Source: Rhodospirillaceae bacterium (GTDB lineage Bacteria; Pseudomonadota; Alphaproteobacteria; UBA6615). Taken from it: DNA of 64,000 bases. The position numbers and the translations under genes are program-made. Below the pieces are notes generated by a model that had not been told where the DNA came from, searched no databases, and was given only the letters and a program-made list of their open reading frames with translations. The stretch spans positions 18,876 through 82,875 of the forward strand of contig JABJEK010000079.1 of NCBI GenBank assembly GCA_018702955.1. Reading direction: 5' to 3'. Below, piece by piece: positions 49,973 to 59,690 of this stretch; positions within the stretch are counted from its first letter, which is position 1, and the number at the start of each line of letters is the position of its first letter.

Positions 49973-52312
49973 CTATTCTGCGGCTTGCGCCGAACCGGCG
50001 TCGATCAGCTCGGTCAGATACTGCGGGTCGACCGGGTAGTAGTCGATCTCGACACCGAACTCCGTCAGCGCATTCTCAATTGCCGCCACGACGGCCGCGG
50101 CCGCCGGGATCGTGCCGCCCTCGCCCGCGCCCTTCACACCAAGGGAGTTGAGGGGTGAAGGCGTTTCCATATGGGTGACATCGACGCGCGGCATCTCACT
50201 GGCCAACGGCAGCAGGTATTCGCCGTAGTTCATCGTCAGCGGCTGACCCTGATCGTCATAGATCATGCGTTCGAACAACGCGTTGCCGATCCCGTGAACC
50301 ACGCCGCCGACGATCTGGCCGTGCACGACCATCGGGTTGATCATCACGCCGCAGTCATGGGCGACCGAATAACGCAGCACCTTCACTTCGCCGGTGCCCG
50401 GGTCGACCTCGACCTCGGCCACATTCGAGCCACAGGCAATCGGGGATCCGCTGGAGCCATCGAAAGAGGTGGCTTCAAGCACCGGATCGAAGCCCGTCGG
50501 AACACGCATCGCGGACATCGGCGTCAGTTGAACGGCCAATTCGCCCAACGTGATGGACAGATCGGGCGCCCCGTTCACGCGGACCACACCGTCTTCGATA
50601 TCCAGATCGGCTTCCGAGGCTTCCAGAACTTCGGCGGCCAGCTTCAATGCCTTTTCGCGAACCTGAGACGCCGCATCGTGGGCCGACGGGCCGACATTTG
50701 CTGCCACGCGGCTGCCGATGGTGCCGATGCCATGGGAAAACTTCGCCGTGTCGGCGGACTCGAACAGAATATCTTCCGGCTTCACACCGAGATTTTCCGC
50801 AACAAGCATTGAGATCATCGTTTGATGCCCCTGGCCCTGGCTCGCGGCCCCGGTGCGAACGGCAACCTTGCCCGAAGACTCGACCCGAACGGTCGTGCCC
50901 TCATACGGGCCCATGCCGGTATCCTCGATACATGAGGAAACACCAATGCCCAGATAGCGGCCTTCCGCACGGGCGGCGGCCTGCCGTTCCTTGAAACTGT
51001 GGTAGTCGGAAAGATCCAGGACCTTTTCGAGCAGGGCCTCGTAGTCACCGCTGTCGTAGATGCACGGGGCGCCGCCGCGAAGCTTGGCGCCGGTTTCATA
51101 GGGCATCTGGTCCGCGCGCACATAATTGCGACGGCGCACTTCGGCCGGATCGATCCCCAACTCGCGCGAGACCACCTGGACCATGCGTTCGACGGCATAA
51201 ATCCCGCACGGACGTCCCGCACCGCGCACCGGTGAATTCGGCACCGTGTTGGTGAAGATGATATCCACACCCACATCGATGGCCGGGATGGAATAGGCAC
51301 CCGGCAGCGGCGTGAGGGAACTGTTCGGCAACAGAATGCCGTAGGGAATGTAGGCACCATTTTCATGGGTCACCGTCCCGCGCAGTCCGAGGATTTTCCC
51401 CTCGGCCGTGCAGGCGACTTCCAGGTCCCAATGCTGATCACGCTGGGTGGTCGTGGAGATGAAATGCTCCCGGCGATCCTCGATCCACTTGACCGGGCGC
51501 TTCATGATGCGCGCCGCCAGCGATATGGCGACCTCTTCGGGGTAGAATCCGGCCTTCGGGCCGAAACCGCCGCCGACATCCGGGGCGATAACGCGAACCC
51601 GCTCTTCGGATTCATCCAGCCAGGTCGCCAGGGCGCGGCGGATGAGATAGGGCGATTGGGCCGATGTCCAGAGGGTCAACCCATCACCCCAGGGGTCGTC
51701 CCGGGCGATGACGCCGCGCGTCTCCATCGAATGGCAACCACCACGATGTTGCATGAATGCCGCCGAGAACACGTGGTCGGCCTTCGCGAATGAATCCTCG
51801 ATGTCACCGAAGCTCGAACGCATCTTGCCCATCAGGTTCGATGTCGTATCGGCATGGGCCAGCGGTGCGTCGTCCTCCAGCGCGGTCATGATGTTCACGA
51901 CCGCCGGAAGCGCCTCGTAATCCACGTCAATGAGCGCAAGCGCATCCTCGGCGATGGCGCGGCTATCCGCCACGACAACGGCCACGGCCTCGCCCACATA
52001 GCAGACTTCATCCTTGGCCAGCGGATACTGGGTCTTGTTCTGCTCGATCACCGGTGCGGGATAGAGCTGGTTCATCCTGTGGCTGTATTTCGCGCCCAGG
52101 TCGGCATGGGTAATCACCCGATGCACACCCGGCAGCGCCAACGCGCGGGAGGGGTCGATCGAGCGGATCTTCGCATGGGCCATCGGCGCACGCAGGAAGG
52201 CCGCATGCAGCATGCCTTCCATCGTGATGTCATCGACATAGCGACCGTGACCCGTCAGCAGCCGGGGGTCTTCCATACGCTGGACTTCTGCGCCCAAGTA
52301 ACGAACAGCCAT
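49973..52312 (-). CDS. Xanthine dehydrogenase family molybdopterin-binding subunit (CoxL-like, form II type)
   Basis: VAPDVGGGFGPKAGFYPEEVAIS, NSPVRGAGRPCGIYAVE, GVKGAGEGGTIPAAAAVV; start at MAVRYLGAEVQRMEDPRLLTG. Confidence 0.92.
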   Translation of the reverse strand: MAVRYLGAEVQRMEDPRLLTGHGRYVDDITMEGMLHAAFLRAPMAHAKIRSIDPSRALALPGVHRVITHADLGAKYSHRMNQLYPAPVIEQNKTQYPLAKDEVCYVGEAVAVVVADSRAIAEDALALIDVDYEALPAVVNIMTALEDDAPLAHADTTSNLMGKMRSSFGDIEDSFAKADHVFSAAFMQHRGGCHSMETRGVIARDDPWGDGLTLWTSAQSPYLIRRALATWLDESEERVRVIAPDVGGGFGPKAGFYPEEVAISLAARIMKRPVKWIEDRREHFISTTTQRDQHWDLEVACTAEGKILGLRGTVTHENGAYIPYGILLPNSSLTPLPGAYSIPAIDVGVDIIFTNTVPNSPVRGAGRPCGIYAVERMVQVVSRELGIDPAEVRRRNYVRADQMPYETGAKLRGGAPCIYDSGDYEALLEKVLDLSDYHSFKERQAAARAEGRYLGIGVSSCIEDTGMGPYEGTTVRVESSGKVAVRTGAASQGQGHQTMISMLVAENLGVKPEDILFESADTAKFSHGIGTIGSRVAANVGPSAHDAASQVREKALKLAAEVLEASEADLDIEDGVVRVNGAPDLSITLGELAVQLTPMSAMRVPTGFDPVLEATSFDGSSGSPIACGSNVAEVEVDPGTGEVKVLRYSVAHDCGVMINPMVVHGQIVGGVVHGIGNALFERMIYDDQGQPLTMNYGEYLLPLASEMPRVDVTHMETPSPLNSLGVKGAGEGGTIPAAAAVVAAIENALTEFGVEIDYYPVDPQYLTELIDAGSAQAAE

Positions 52313-52316
52313 GGTT

Positions 52317-52802
52317 CTAGCTCCCCTTCTGCATGGTCTTGGCGACATCCAGTGCCGCATCGACGATGCCCTGATAGCCGGTGCACCGGCAGATATTTCC
52401 CGAGATGGCTTCACGGACATCCCGTTCGCTCGGATCGGGATTGTCGCGCAGGAAGGCCGTCAACGAGGTCAGCATTCCAGGGGTGCAAAAGCCGCACTGC
52501 AGGCCATGATGTTTCCAGAAGGCCTCCTGCAATGCGCTCATGGTCCCGTCATCTTCGGCCAACCCTTCAACGGTGGTGACCTCATGCCCGTTGGCCTGAA
52601 CGGCCAGCATCAGGCACGACCGCACCGCCTCACCATCGACCATCACCGTGCACGCACCACACACGCCGTGTTCACAGCCCATATGCGTGCCGGTCAGACC
52701 CAGGCCATGGCGCAGGAAATCACCCAGGCTGGTGCGGGTTTCAACATTCGCAGCGTGGCTTTCGCCGTTCACTGTCATTTCGATATCGCGGGTATCGGCC
52801 AT
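52317..52802 (-). CDS. (2Fe-2S)-binding protein (CoxS-like)
   Basis: GTHMGCEHGVCGACTVMVDG, CGFCTPGML, ISGNICRCTGYQGIV. Confidence 0.95.
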   Translation of the reverse strand: MADTRDIEMTVNGESHAANVETRTSLGDFLRHGLGLTGTHMGCEHGVCGACTVMVDGEAVRSCLMLAVQANGHEVTTVEGLAEDDGTMSALQEAFWKHHGLQCGFCTPGMLTSLTAFLRDNPDPSERDVREAISGNICRCTGYQGIVDAALDVAKTMQKGS

Positions 52803-52804
52803 GA

Positions 52805-53671
52805 TCAGGCGCTCCCGTTAAGGTTGGACGCCGCGGCTGCAAGAGCCCGCTCGACGAGGGTCGCGGCAAGGCGCTGGCGATAGGCGGACGACACATAGGC
52901 GTCCGACATGGCCTCGATGCCGCGGGCGATTTCCGCCGCAGCCTTGAAAGTGCCGGCGTCGGGGGTCGCACCCACCAGCGCCGTCTCGGCCTCGGTCAGG
53001 CGGATCGGGCGCACGTCCGCGCCACCGATGGAGATCGCGGCGCGGGTGATCTTGCCGGCATCGACCGTCAGCAGGGCGGCCGCGGCGACAATCGCGAAGT
53101 CACCGTGTCGGCGGGAAAACTCGACGAAACCGTGGCCAGTGTTGCCGCCCCAATGGGGCACCGACACGCCGGTCAGGAGTTCGTCCGGCCCGATCGACGG
53201 AATCATGTAGGCGAGCGGCCATTCGGCGAAGGGGATCTTGCGCGCGCCATCCGGGCCCTGGACCGTCAGCTCCGCGTCATACAAGGCCATGAGGCAGGGT
53301 AGCTCGGCGGCGGGATCGAGGTGACACAGGCTGCCGCCGATGGTGCCCCGGTTGCGGGTCTGGAAATGACCGACCCAGTGCAGTGCCGCGGGGATGATCG
53401 GCGCCTTTGTGGCAATCACATCGTCGCGCATCAGGTCGCGCTGGCGGGTCATCGCGCCGATTTCGATGCTTTCGCCCGCGTCACGGATGCCGGCGATGCC
53501 ATCGATCCGGTTCAGGTCGATCACGTCATCGGGCACGACGAAACGCATGTTCAGCATCGGCATCAGCGACTGGCCGCCGGCGAGAATCTTCGCGTCCTCA
53601 TGGGTGGCGAGCAGGGCCACGGCCTCATCGGCTGTGGTCGGGTCGTGATAGGTAAATGGCGCCGGTTTCAT
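52805..53671 (-). CDS. Xanthine dehydrogenase family FAD-binding subunit (CoxM-like)
   Basis: MKPAPFTYHDPTTADEAVALLATHEDAKILAGGQSLMPMLNMR, GTIGGSLCHLDPAAELP. Confidence 0.94.
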   Translation of the reverse strand: MKPAPFTYHDPTTADEAVALLATHEDAKILAGGQSLMPMLNMRFVVPDDVIDLNRIDGIAGIRDAGESIEIGAMTRQRDLMRDDVIATKAPIIPAALHWVGHFQTRNRGTIGGSLCHLDPAAELPCLMALYDAELTVQGPDGARKIPFAEWPLAYMIPSIGPDELLTGVSVPHWGGNTGHGFVEFSRRHGDFAIVAAAALLTVDAGKITRAAISIGGADVRPIRLTEAETALVGATPDAGTFKAAAEIARGIEAMSDAYVSSAYRQRLAATLVERALAAAASNLNGSA

Positions 53672-53714
53672 CGGGCCGTCTCCGTATAGATGTTCATGGC
53701 TATTCTCATACTCT

Positions 53715-54317
53715 TCAGGACTTTCCGCCAAACACGCCGCGGATCATCGATCCGAGGGCGCGGAAGAACAGGCTGATGCCAGAAATGGCATTGTCGGAAG
53801 CCGGAGCGGATGCCGCCTCGGTTGATTCTGCAGAGGTCCCGGCGCTGTCGGTTGCCGCATCGCCCGCGGCACCGATCTCGGCCTCAAGGTTTTTCGCGAA
53901 GTCGGAGATAATCTGCCCGGCGATCGCATCGATCAAGCCGGACGCACGCCCGTACTGGGCGATCGAGCCGGTCAGGTCGATCTCGCTGGAGATATCGACC
54001 CGGCTTGCGTCGCCGTCGGCGACCAGCGTGAACACCACGCTCGCCTCAGCCGCACCGCGTCCCTTGGTGTCGTTACCCTTGGCCTTCACGGTCGCTGTCC
54101 GCGCCGCCTCATCGATCTCGGTGATTTCGGCTTCGCCCGAGAACGTCAGCGACACCGGCCCGACCCGCAGTTTGGCGTTGCCCTTATACGTGCGCTCGCC
54201 GACGGTCTCCGTCAGTTCCGCACCCGGCATGCACGGCGCGATCCGCGGCACATCCAGCAGGATCGCCCATGCGACGTCCGGCGGCGCGGGCACCGTAAAA
54301 CTATTCTTAAGCTGCAT
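53715..54317 (-). CDS. CoxG-like SRPBCC family protein
   Basis: MQLKNSFTVPAPPDVAWAILLDVPRIAPCMPGAELTETVGERTYKGNAKLRVGPVSLTFSGEAEI. Confidence 0.92.
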   Translation of the reverse strand: MQLKNSFTVPAPPDVAWAILLDVPRIAPCMPGAELTETVGERTYKGNAKLRVGPVSLTFSGEAEITEIDEAARTATVKAKGNDTKGRGAAEASVVFTLVADGDASRVDISSEIDLTGSIAQYGRASGLIDAIAGQIISDFAKNLEAEIGAAGDAATDSAGTSAESTEAASAPASDNAISGISLFFRALGSMIRGVFGGKS

Positions 54318-54429
54318 CGGACTCCCCGTCCCACATCGTCAAAGCACAGGCGTTCTTGGCGCGCCCTTATCCTAGGCCCGCACAATAATTTTCTTATTGT
54401 GGAATCGCAACCGGCAGTCAGCGGTATCG

Positions 54430-55248
54430 CTAGATGCCACCGTCCTGCCCGTGAACGTGATAGCCGATGTCGCGGGCCGGCTTGCGGCCGTCGCTGTCGA
54501 CCCCGGTCGGCAGCCACGCGCACAGGTTCGCGCCCGGCGACCAAACGGTCTCGCACGGGCCCGGCACGAAGAACTCGACGAACACAAAGTCGCCGTCGCT
54601 CTCGTTGATGAAGGCGTGGGGCTCGTGCTGGTAGTTGTAGAGGACGTCACCGGCGTTCAACCGATGCGCCACGCCGTCGAGCATGGCCGTGCCCTGGCCC
54701 GCCACTACATACTGGAAATGCTCGGCACCCACATGGTGGTGCTCGGGTGCCGCCGTGCCCGGCGGGTAGGAAATCATCTCGCCCTTGAAGGCCTTGGTGC
54801 CCGCCAGCCCCGGCGTGGCCATGTAGATCCGGTTGCGCGCATCATGCTCGGACTGGAGTACCGGCTCGCGGGTCCAGTCCACATGGCGTAGCTCAGTCGG
54901 CATGTCGGCGATGTTCTCGTCGAAACGGGCGGCATCCGGCACCCGGGCGAACAGGATGCGGGTGTCCGCGCTCCCGGCCACAAACGCGCCCGAAAAACCG
55001 AACGGCAGATAGGCAATGTGCTTGGTGTCGAGTGCGGTGTCGCCGAGCGAACCCGCGCCCTCGAGGATCTGCAGCCAACCAACCATCTTTTTGTCGAGCG
55101 CAACGGAAAGAGTCTCGCCAGCCGGGACCGCGACATGATCCAGCTCGATCTGATCACTACCGATGACATCGGCAGTCAGCAGATGGGTAATTTGACTTCT
55201 GTCTTGCTCGACGGCGGCGATTTCATCTTCTCGTACGATGACAGGCAT
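54430..55248 (-). CDS. Bicupin-domain protein
   Basis: PPGTAAPEHHHVGAEHFQYVVAGQGTAMLDGVAHRLNAGDVLYNYQHEPHAF. Confidence 0.85.
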   Translation of the reverse strand: MPVIVREDEIAAVEQDRSQITHLLTADVIGSDQIELDHVAVPAGETLSVALDKKMVGWLQILEGAGSLGDTALDTKHIAYLPFGFSGAFVAGSADTRILFARVPDAARFDENIADMPTELRHVDWTREPVLQSEHDARNRIYMATPGLAGTKAFKGEMISYPPGTAAPEHHHVGAEHFQYVVAGQGTAMLDGVAHRLNAGDVLYNYQHEPHAFINESDGDFVFVEFFVPGPCETVWSPGANLCAWLPTGVDSDGRKPARDIGYHVHGQDGGI

Positions 55249-55278
55249 ATCGTCCTCCCCAGGCGATTAGCGTCGAAT

Positions 55279-55364
55279 GGTGCCCCCGGGGAGACTTGAA
55301 CTCCCACTCCCTTGCGAGAACTGGATTTTGAATCCAGCGCGTCTACCAATTCCGCCACAGGGGC
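55279..55364 (-). tRNA. tRNA-Leu (anticodon CAA)
   Basis: Reverse complement GCCCCTGTGGCGGAATTGGTAGACGCGCTGGATTCAAAATCCAGTTCTCGCAAGGGAGTGGGAGTTCAAGTCTCCCCGGGGGCACCA; CTGGA-TTCAAAA-TCCAG anticodon arm; encoded CCA. Confidence 0.95.
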
Positions 55365-55445
55365 CCCCACGACGTGTGCCCTCTCCATAAGTCCACCGAC
55401 CACGGCGGGTCAACCACCTGCGCCCGAAAACGGATATCGCGAACC

Positions 55446-55461
55446 TGTGACCTGCGTCACT
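55446..55461 (+). promoter_or_regulatory. CRP/FNR-family-like binding site
   Basis: TGTGA-CCTGCG-TCACT, upstream of a small predicted exported protein. Confidence 0.4.
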
Positions 55462-55519
55462 TCCATGACCCAGACAACCCCCTACCTATGGGTCTGACGC
55501 AAACAACGTGAGACAGACG

Positions 55520-55762
55520 ATGCTGAATTACTGCCGCAAAGCATCCGGGCTAATCGCTGTCTGGGCTGTGTTTCTGGGAATTCTGATGATCTGGCCGAAT
55601 GCGCCGGACGCACGGGCAACAAGTCCAGCCTATGAGTTTGTCGAAGCTGGTGCTTCGTCTCCTTCGGTTCAGGCTGCGAACTATACCCACACCGGGCTGT
55701 GGGTCGCCGACGTGCAAACCGACGGCACGGTCGTCTATCTGCGCCAAATCAAGCGCCGGTAA
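55520..55762 (+). CDS. Small predicted secreted or membrane-anchored protein
   Basis: MLNYCRKASGLIAVWAVFLGILMIWPNAPDARATS hydrophobic N-terminus; ~80 aa; no recognised domain. Confidence 0.5.
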   Translation: MLNYCRKASGLIAVWAVFLGILMIWPNAPDARATSPAYEFVEAGASSPSVQAANYTHTGLWVADVQTDGTVVYLRQIKRR

Positions 55763-55868
55763 TCAATTTTTTGATGGCACGATCCACGCAATATGGACAC
55801 ACGCGCGTCCGCCTGTTACGAGGCCGAACGTGACCGGGGCATACGCGCACCGGCGGTTGGGAGACGGC

Positions 55869-56450
55869 ATGCTGCAAGGCCTCTATGACTGGACCATGCG
55901 CCTGGGCGCATCGCGCCACGCCGTCTGGGCGCTGGCAGTGGTCGCATTCGTCGAGAGCTCGTTCTTTCCGGTCCCGCCGGACATTCTGTTGATCCCGATG
56001 ATCCTCGCAGCCCGCAACATGGCGTGGCGACTGGCGGCGGTCTGCACTGTCGCCTCGGTGGTCGGCGGCTATTTCGGATACTTCATCGGCTTCGCTCTGT
56101 TCGAGACAATCGGCGAGCCGGTCATCGCCTTCTATGGCATGGAGCATGCGTTCACGGCCTTCACCGAAAAGTACAACGAGTTCGGCGCCTGGATCGTCTT
56201 CACCTTCGGCGTCACCCCCTTCCCCTACAAGGTCGTGACGATCGCCAGCGGCGTGACCCAGCTTGACCCGGTCGTTTTCGGCATCACCTCGGCGGCCGCA
56301 CGGGGACTGCGTTTCTTCCTGGTCGCCGCGCTCATCTGGTATTTCGGGCCACCGATCCGCGCCTTCGTCGAACGCTATCTGGGGTGGGTCGCACTCGCCT
56401 TCGTGGTTCTGCTGATCGGTGGGTTTGTACTGATCAAGTTCGTCTTCTAG
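55869..56450 (+). CDS. YqaA/DedA (SNARE-associated) family membrane protein
   Basis: FVESSFFPVPPDILLIPMILAARNMAWR ... FGVTPFPYKVVTIASGVTQLDPVVFGITSAAARGLRFF. Confidence 0.9.
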   Translation: MLQGLYDWTMRLGASRHAVWALAVVAFVESSFFPVPPDILLIPMILAARNMAWRLAAVCTVASVVGGYFGYFIGFALFETIGEPVIAFYGMEHAFTAFTEKYNEFGAWIVFTFGVTPFPYKVVTIASGVTQLDPVVFGITSAAARGLRFFLVAALIWYFGPPIRAFVERYLGWVALAFVVLLIGGFVLIKFVF

Positions 56451-56473
56451 CAACGGCACCCCATATTCCGCTC

Positions 56474-57007
56474 ATGGCCGCATCCGACATTCATACAACC
56501 CTCGCCCGACGCCCCCACATCTGGCCGGCGCTTACCCTGGCGGCGAGTGTCGCCATGCTCGGCGGTGCCTGGAGCTTCCAGATTTTCGGCGGCCTGCAAC
56601 CCTGCACGCTGTGCCTGTATCAGCGTTGGCCCTACTGGTTCGCAATTATCTTCGCGGGCCTGGCGGTTCTCGCCGGACGGCGGCTGGCGCCGGGCGCACT
56701 GGCTTTCTTTGCCGCGATCAGCGGACTGGTGTTCCTGGCGGGTGCGGGCGTCGCCACGTTCCATGTCGGGGTGGAACAGCATTGGTGGGAGGGGCTTTCC
56801 ACTTGCGGCAGCGGCGGGCTCGACGACCCCAACATGTCGATCGCCGAGCTGAAGGCAAAGCTCTTCGCCACACCGCTGGTGCGCTGCGACGACGTGGCAT
56901 GGTCCCTCTTCGGAATTTCGATGGCAGGGTATAATCTCATCATCTCCGTGATACTCGCGGCGGCATCCGCATGGGCGGCACAGGGTTTCTGGCGAAAGAC
57001 GGCATGA
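56474..57007 (+). CDS. dsbB: Disulfide bond formation protein B
   Basis: GGLQPCTLCLYQRWPYWFAI; CxxC motif, 4 TM. Confidence 0.9.
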   Translation: MAASDIHTTLARRPHIWPALTLAASVAMLGGAWSFQIFGGLQPCTLCLYQRWPYWFAIIFAGLAVLAGRRLAPGALAFFAAISGLVFLAGAGVATFHVGVEQHWWEGLSTCGSGGLDDPNMSIAELKAKLFATPLVRCDDVAWSLFGISMAGYNLIISVILAAASAWAAQGFWRKTA

Positions 57008-57594
57008 GCAGTACAGACCCCAAACAGCCGAAACAGACCGGCCCCAAGACCACGGGTGACGACCGCCTGCCGGGCGATCCCGACCGCGAGACCCTTGTCG
57101 AACGGATGATCCGGGTCGACCATGCCGGTGAGTTCGGCGCGGCGCGTATTTACGAAGGCCAGCTCGCGGTGCTGGGCCGACATCCCGTCGGTGACACCAT
57201 CCGGCACATGGCCGAACAGGAAAAGAAACATCTCGCCGCCTTCGACGAATTGATCGTCGAGCGCCACGTTCGCCCGACGCTCCTGTCGCCGGTCTGGCAT
57301 GCGGCGGGATTCGCGCTGGGCGCCGCCACGGCGGCCATGGGCGAGCGCGCCGCCATGGCCTGCACCGTCGCGGTCGAGGACGTCATCCAGGAGCATTACG
57401 CCCACCAGTCCGAGCAACTCGGAGACGACGAGGTGGAGCTGCGCGAGCTGATCGACGAGTTTCGCGCCGAGGAAATCGAGCACAAGGAAACCGGGCTCGC
57501 CCATAACGCCGAAGCTACGCCGGGCTATCGGGTGATGTCGGAATTCATCAAGACCGGCACGCGCGCCGCCATCTGGCTGTCGACGCGGATCTAA
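57004..57594 (+). CDS. coq7: Demethoxyubiquinone hydroxylase family protein
   Basis: RVDHAGEFGAARIYEGQLAVLG, MAEQEKKHLAAFDELI, EEIEHKETGL; ATGA overlap with dsbB. Confidence 0.93.
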   Translation: MSSTDPKQPKQTGPKTTGDDRLPGDPDRETLVERMIRVDHAGEFGAARIYEGQLAVLGRHPVGDTIRHMAEQEKKHLAAFDELIVERHVRPTLLSPVWHAAGFALGAATAAMGERAAMACTVAVEDVIQEHYAHQSEQLGDDEVELRELIDEFRAEEIEHKETGLAHNAEATPGYRVMSEFIKTGTRAAIWLSTRI

Positions 57595-57612
57595 AGGGCG
57601 GACCCCGAACCG

Positions 57613-58173
57613 CTACTCGTCCAGTTCGCTATCCCAGTAGAGATAATCCCCCCAGCTTTCGTGCAGGAAATTCGGCGGAAAGGCGCGGCCGTTCTCGATC
57701 AATTCCCAGGTGTCGGGCTGGCGCGGTTTGGTCAGCAGGTGCATCCCCGCCTCTTCCGGCGTCCGGTTGGCCTTCGCCAGATTATAGGCGCCCGAGGCGG
57801 TCACGACATTCTCCCAGGATGTGCGCCCGCCGCGTGAACGCGGGATCACATGATCGAAGGTCAGCTCATGAGCCGGCAGACGCTGGCCGGAATACTGGCA
57901 GGTGAAGCGATCACGCAGGAACACGTTGAAACGGGTGAAGGCCGGGCGCTCGGCCGGGCGGATATATTCCTTGAGCGAGACGACGCTGGGCAGAGGCATC
58001 TCGAGATTGGGGGAGCGGACCACCCGGTCGTATTCCGCGACCGTGTTGACACGGCCCATCAGCGTGGCCTTCACGGCGTCCTGCCAGGGCCAGACCGACA
58101 GCGGGAAATAGCTCAGCGGGCGGAAATCCGCGTTGAGTACGAGGGCCGGACAATTTTCCAGCGCGACGTCCAT
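57613..58173 (-). CDS. HNH endonuclease family protein
   Basis: LTFDHVIPRSRGGRTSWENVVTASGAYNLAK. Confidence 0.9.
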   Translation of the reverse strand: MDVALENCPALVLNADFRPLSYFPLSVWPWQDAVKATLMGRVNTVAEYDRVVRSPNLEMPLPSVVSLKEYIRPAERPAFTRFNVFLRDRFTCQYSGQRLPAHELTFDHVIPRSRGGRTSWENVVTASGAYNLAKANRTPEEAGMHLLTKPRQPDTWELIENGRAFPPNFLHESWGDYLYWDSELDE

Positions 58174-58287
58174 TTTCCCCTCCGGATAAATCCTCAGCGG
58201 GTCAATTCAAAGACAAGTACGCAATCACCAGCTAAGCAACAAACTCCGATTCACCTCAAAAACACACGACCCAACTGTCACACCAAC

Positions 58288-58950
58288 TCATGCGCTCGTA
58301 AAGACCCGGTCCAGGAGTGTGATCGCGCGCCGCACCCCGTCATCGTCGATGCCGTGCCCGAGACCCGGCCGGGATATCGCCTCGACGGTCACACCCGCAT
58401 CTCGGAGTGTCGTCTCCGCTGCGGCCAATGCCGCGTGGGGCACGATTTCGTCGGCCTCGCCATGCACCAGCAGGACCGGCGGGCGCACGGTGATCTCGTC
58501 GGCGAGGCTGTCCGCCGCCGCGAGCAAACCCGAATAGCCGAGCACCGCCGCCGGGGCCGTCGTGCGGCGCATGCCGATATGCAGCGCCATCATGCTGCCC
58601 TGGCTGAAGCCAAATAGTGCGAGGTCACCGTCGCTCAGACCGTGCTGGGCCAGATGATGATCCAGAAACGCGTCGATGGCCGGCGCCACGCCACGCACCC
58701 CCGCCGCGATATTCTCCGGCGAGCGGTCGGTCAGGCTGAACCATTGCAAGCCGAACGGCGCGCCTTCGCACGGGTCGGGTGCATCGGGCGCCAGGAACAA
58801 TGCGTCGGGCAGATGCTCGGCCAACATCGGCGCCAGGCCGATCAGATCATTGCCGTTGGCACCACGCCCATGCAGCAACACGACAAGCTGTTTGGGTGGG
58901 TTGCCCGTGGCGGGGCCAAAGCTCGGCCCGGTCAGTTGCGGTTCGCTCAT
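58288..58950 (-). CDS. Alpha/beta hydrolase, phospholipase/carboxylesterase family
   Basis: VVLLHGRGANGNDLIGLAP, LFGFSQGSMMALHIGMR, VHGEADEIVP. Confidence 0.9.
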   Translation of the reverse strand: MSEPQLTGPSFGPATGNPPKQLVVLLHGRGANGNDLIGLAPMLAEHLPDALFLAPDAPDPCEGAPFGLQWFSLTDRSPENIAAGVRGVAPAIDAFLDHHLAQHGLSDGDLALFGFSQGSMMALHIGMRRTTAPAAVLGYSGLLAAADSLADEITVRPPVLLVHGEADEIVPHAALAAAETTLRDAGVTVEAISRPGLGHGIDDDGVRRAITLLDRVFTSA

Positions 58951-58993
58951 GGTCTGCTTTTCCCGGTTATCGTCTGGTCCATCATATCGCCCG

Positions 58994-59608
58994 TTATATC
59001 GCCTCGATGTGATAGGCGTGCCAAAGAAGTCGCGCCGCCGCACTGCGCCAGGGGCGCCAGATCTCGGCCTCGTCGCGCAGCTGTCCCGGCGTCCAGCGCG
59101 TGCCGTCGCCCAGATGCGTACCCGCCGACGCCACCAGCGCCAGATCGTCCGCCGGCATGATGTCGGTGCGCCCGAGTGCAAACAGGAGATAGCATTCCGC
59201 ACTCCACCGGCCGATGCCCTTGAGCTCGACCAGTGCGGCGATTGCCGTCTCATCATCCTTTTTGCGCAGCGCGTCCAGTTTAAGCCCGCCGGAGACCACC
59301 GCCTCGGCCAGGCCGCGACCGTAGACCACCTTCTGGCGGCTGAGGCCGTGGGCGCGCAGATCATCGTCGTCCTGGACGATAAACGCGGCCGGGTCTTTCG
59401 TAATGCCGGCGACTTCCATGCGCTTCCAGATGGCCGCGGCCGCGTGGGTCGATAATTGCTGCCCGACGATCACCCGCAACAGGGTCGTGAAACCCGGTGG
59501 CCGGGTGCGCGGCCCCGGCGTGCCGGCGCGCGCCCACAGCTCACCCATGCGCGGATCGAGTGCCGCCAACTCTTCCAGTCCGGCCTCTAGCCGTTTGCGT
59601 GTTTTCAT
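58994..59608 (-). CDS. DNA-3-methyladenine glycosylase II family protein (HhH-GPD)
   Basis: LLRVIVGQQLSTHAAAAIWKRM, ELKGIGRWSAECYLLFALGRTDIMPADDLAL. Confidence 0.93.
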   Translation of the reverse strand: MKTRKRLEAGLEELAALDPRMGELWARAGTPGPRTRPPGFTTLLRVIVGQQLSTHAAAAIWKRMEVAGITKDPAAFIVQDDDDLRAHGLSRQKVVYGRGLAEAVVSGGLKLDALRKKDDETAIAALVELKGIGRWSAECYLLFALGRTDIMPADDLALVASAGTHLGDGTRWTPGQLRDEAEIWRPWRSAAARLLWHAYHIEAI

Positions 59609-59690
59609 CGCATCATCACCGTATAACCTTCGCGCATTGACCCCGATTGTGCGACCAAGATCAACCCGGACCCAAGATGAACGCCGTCAG

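Noticed and set aside
49973-54317. True (form I) CO dehydrogenase operon
   Set aside because: Large subunit lacks the AYxCSFR loop and coxDEF are absent.
55279-55364. Integrated element at tRNA-Leu
   Set aside because: No integrase, no repeated tRNA 3' end and ordinary housekeeping genes on both sides.
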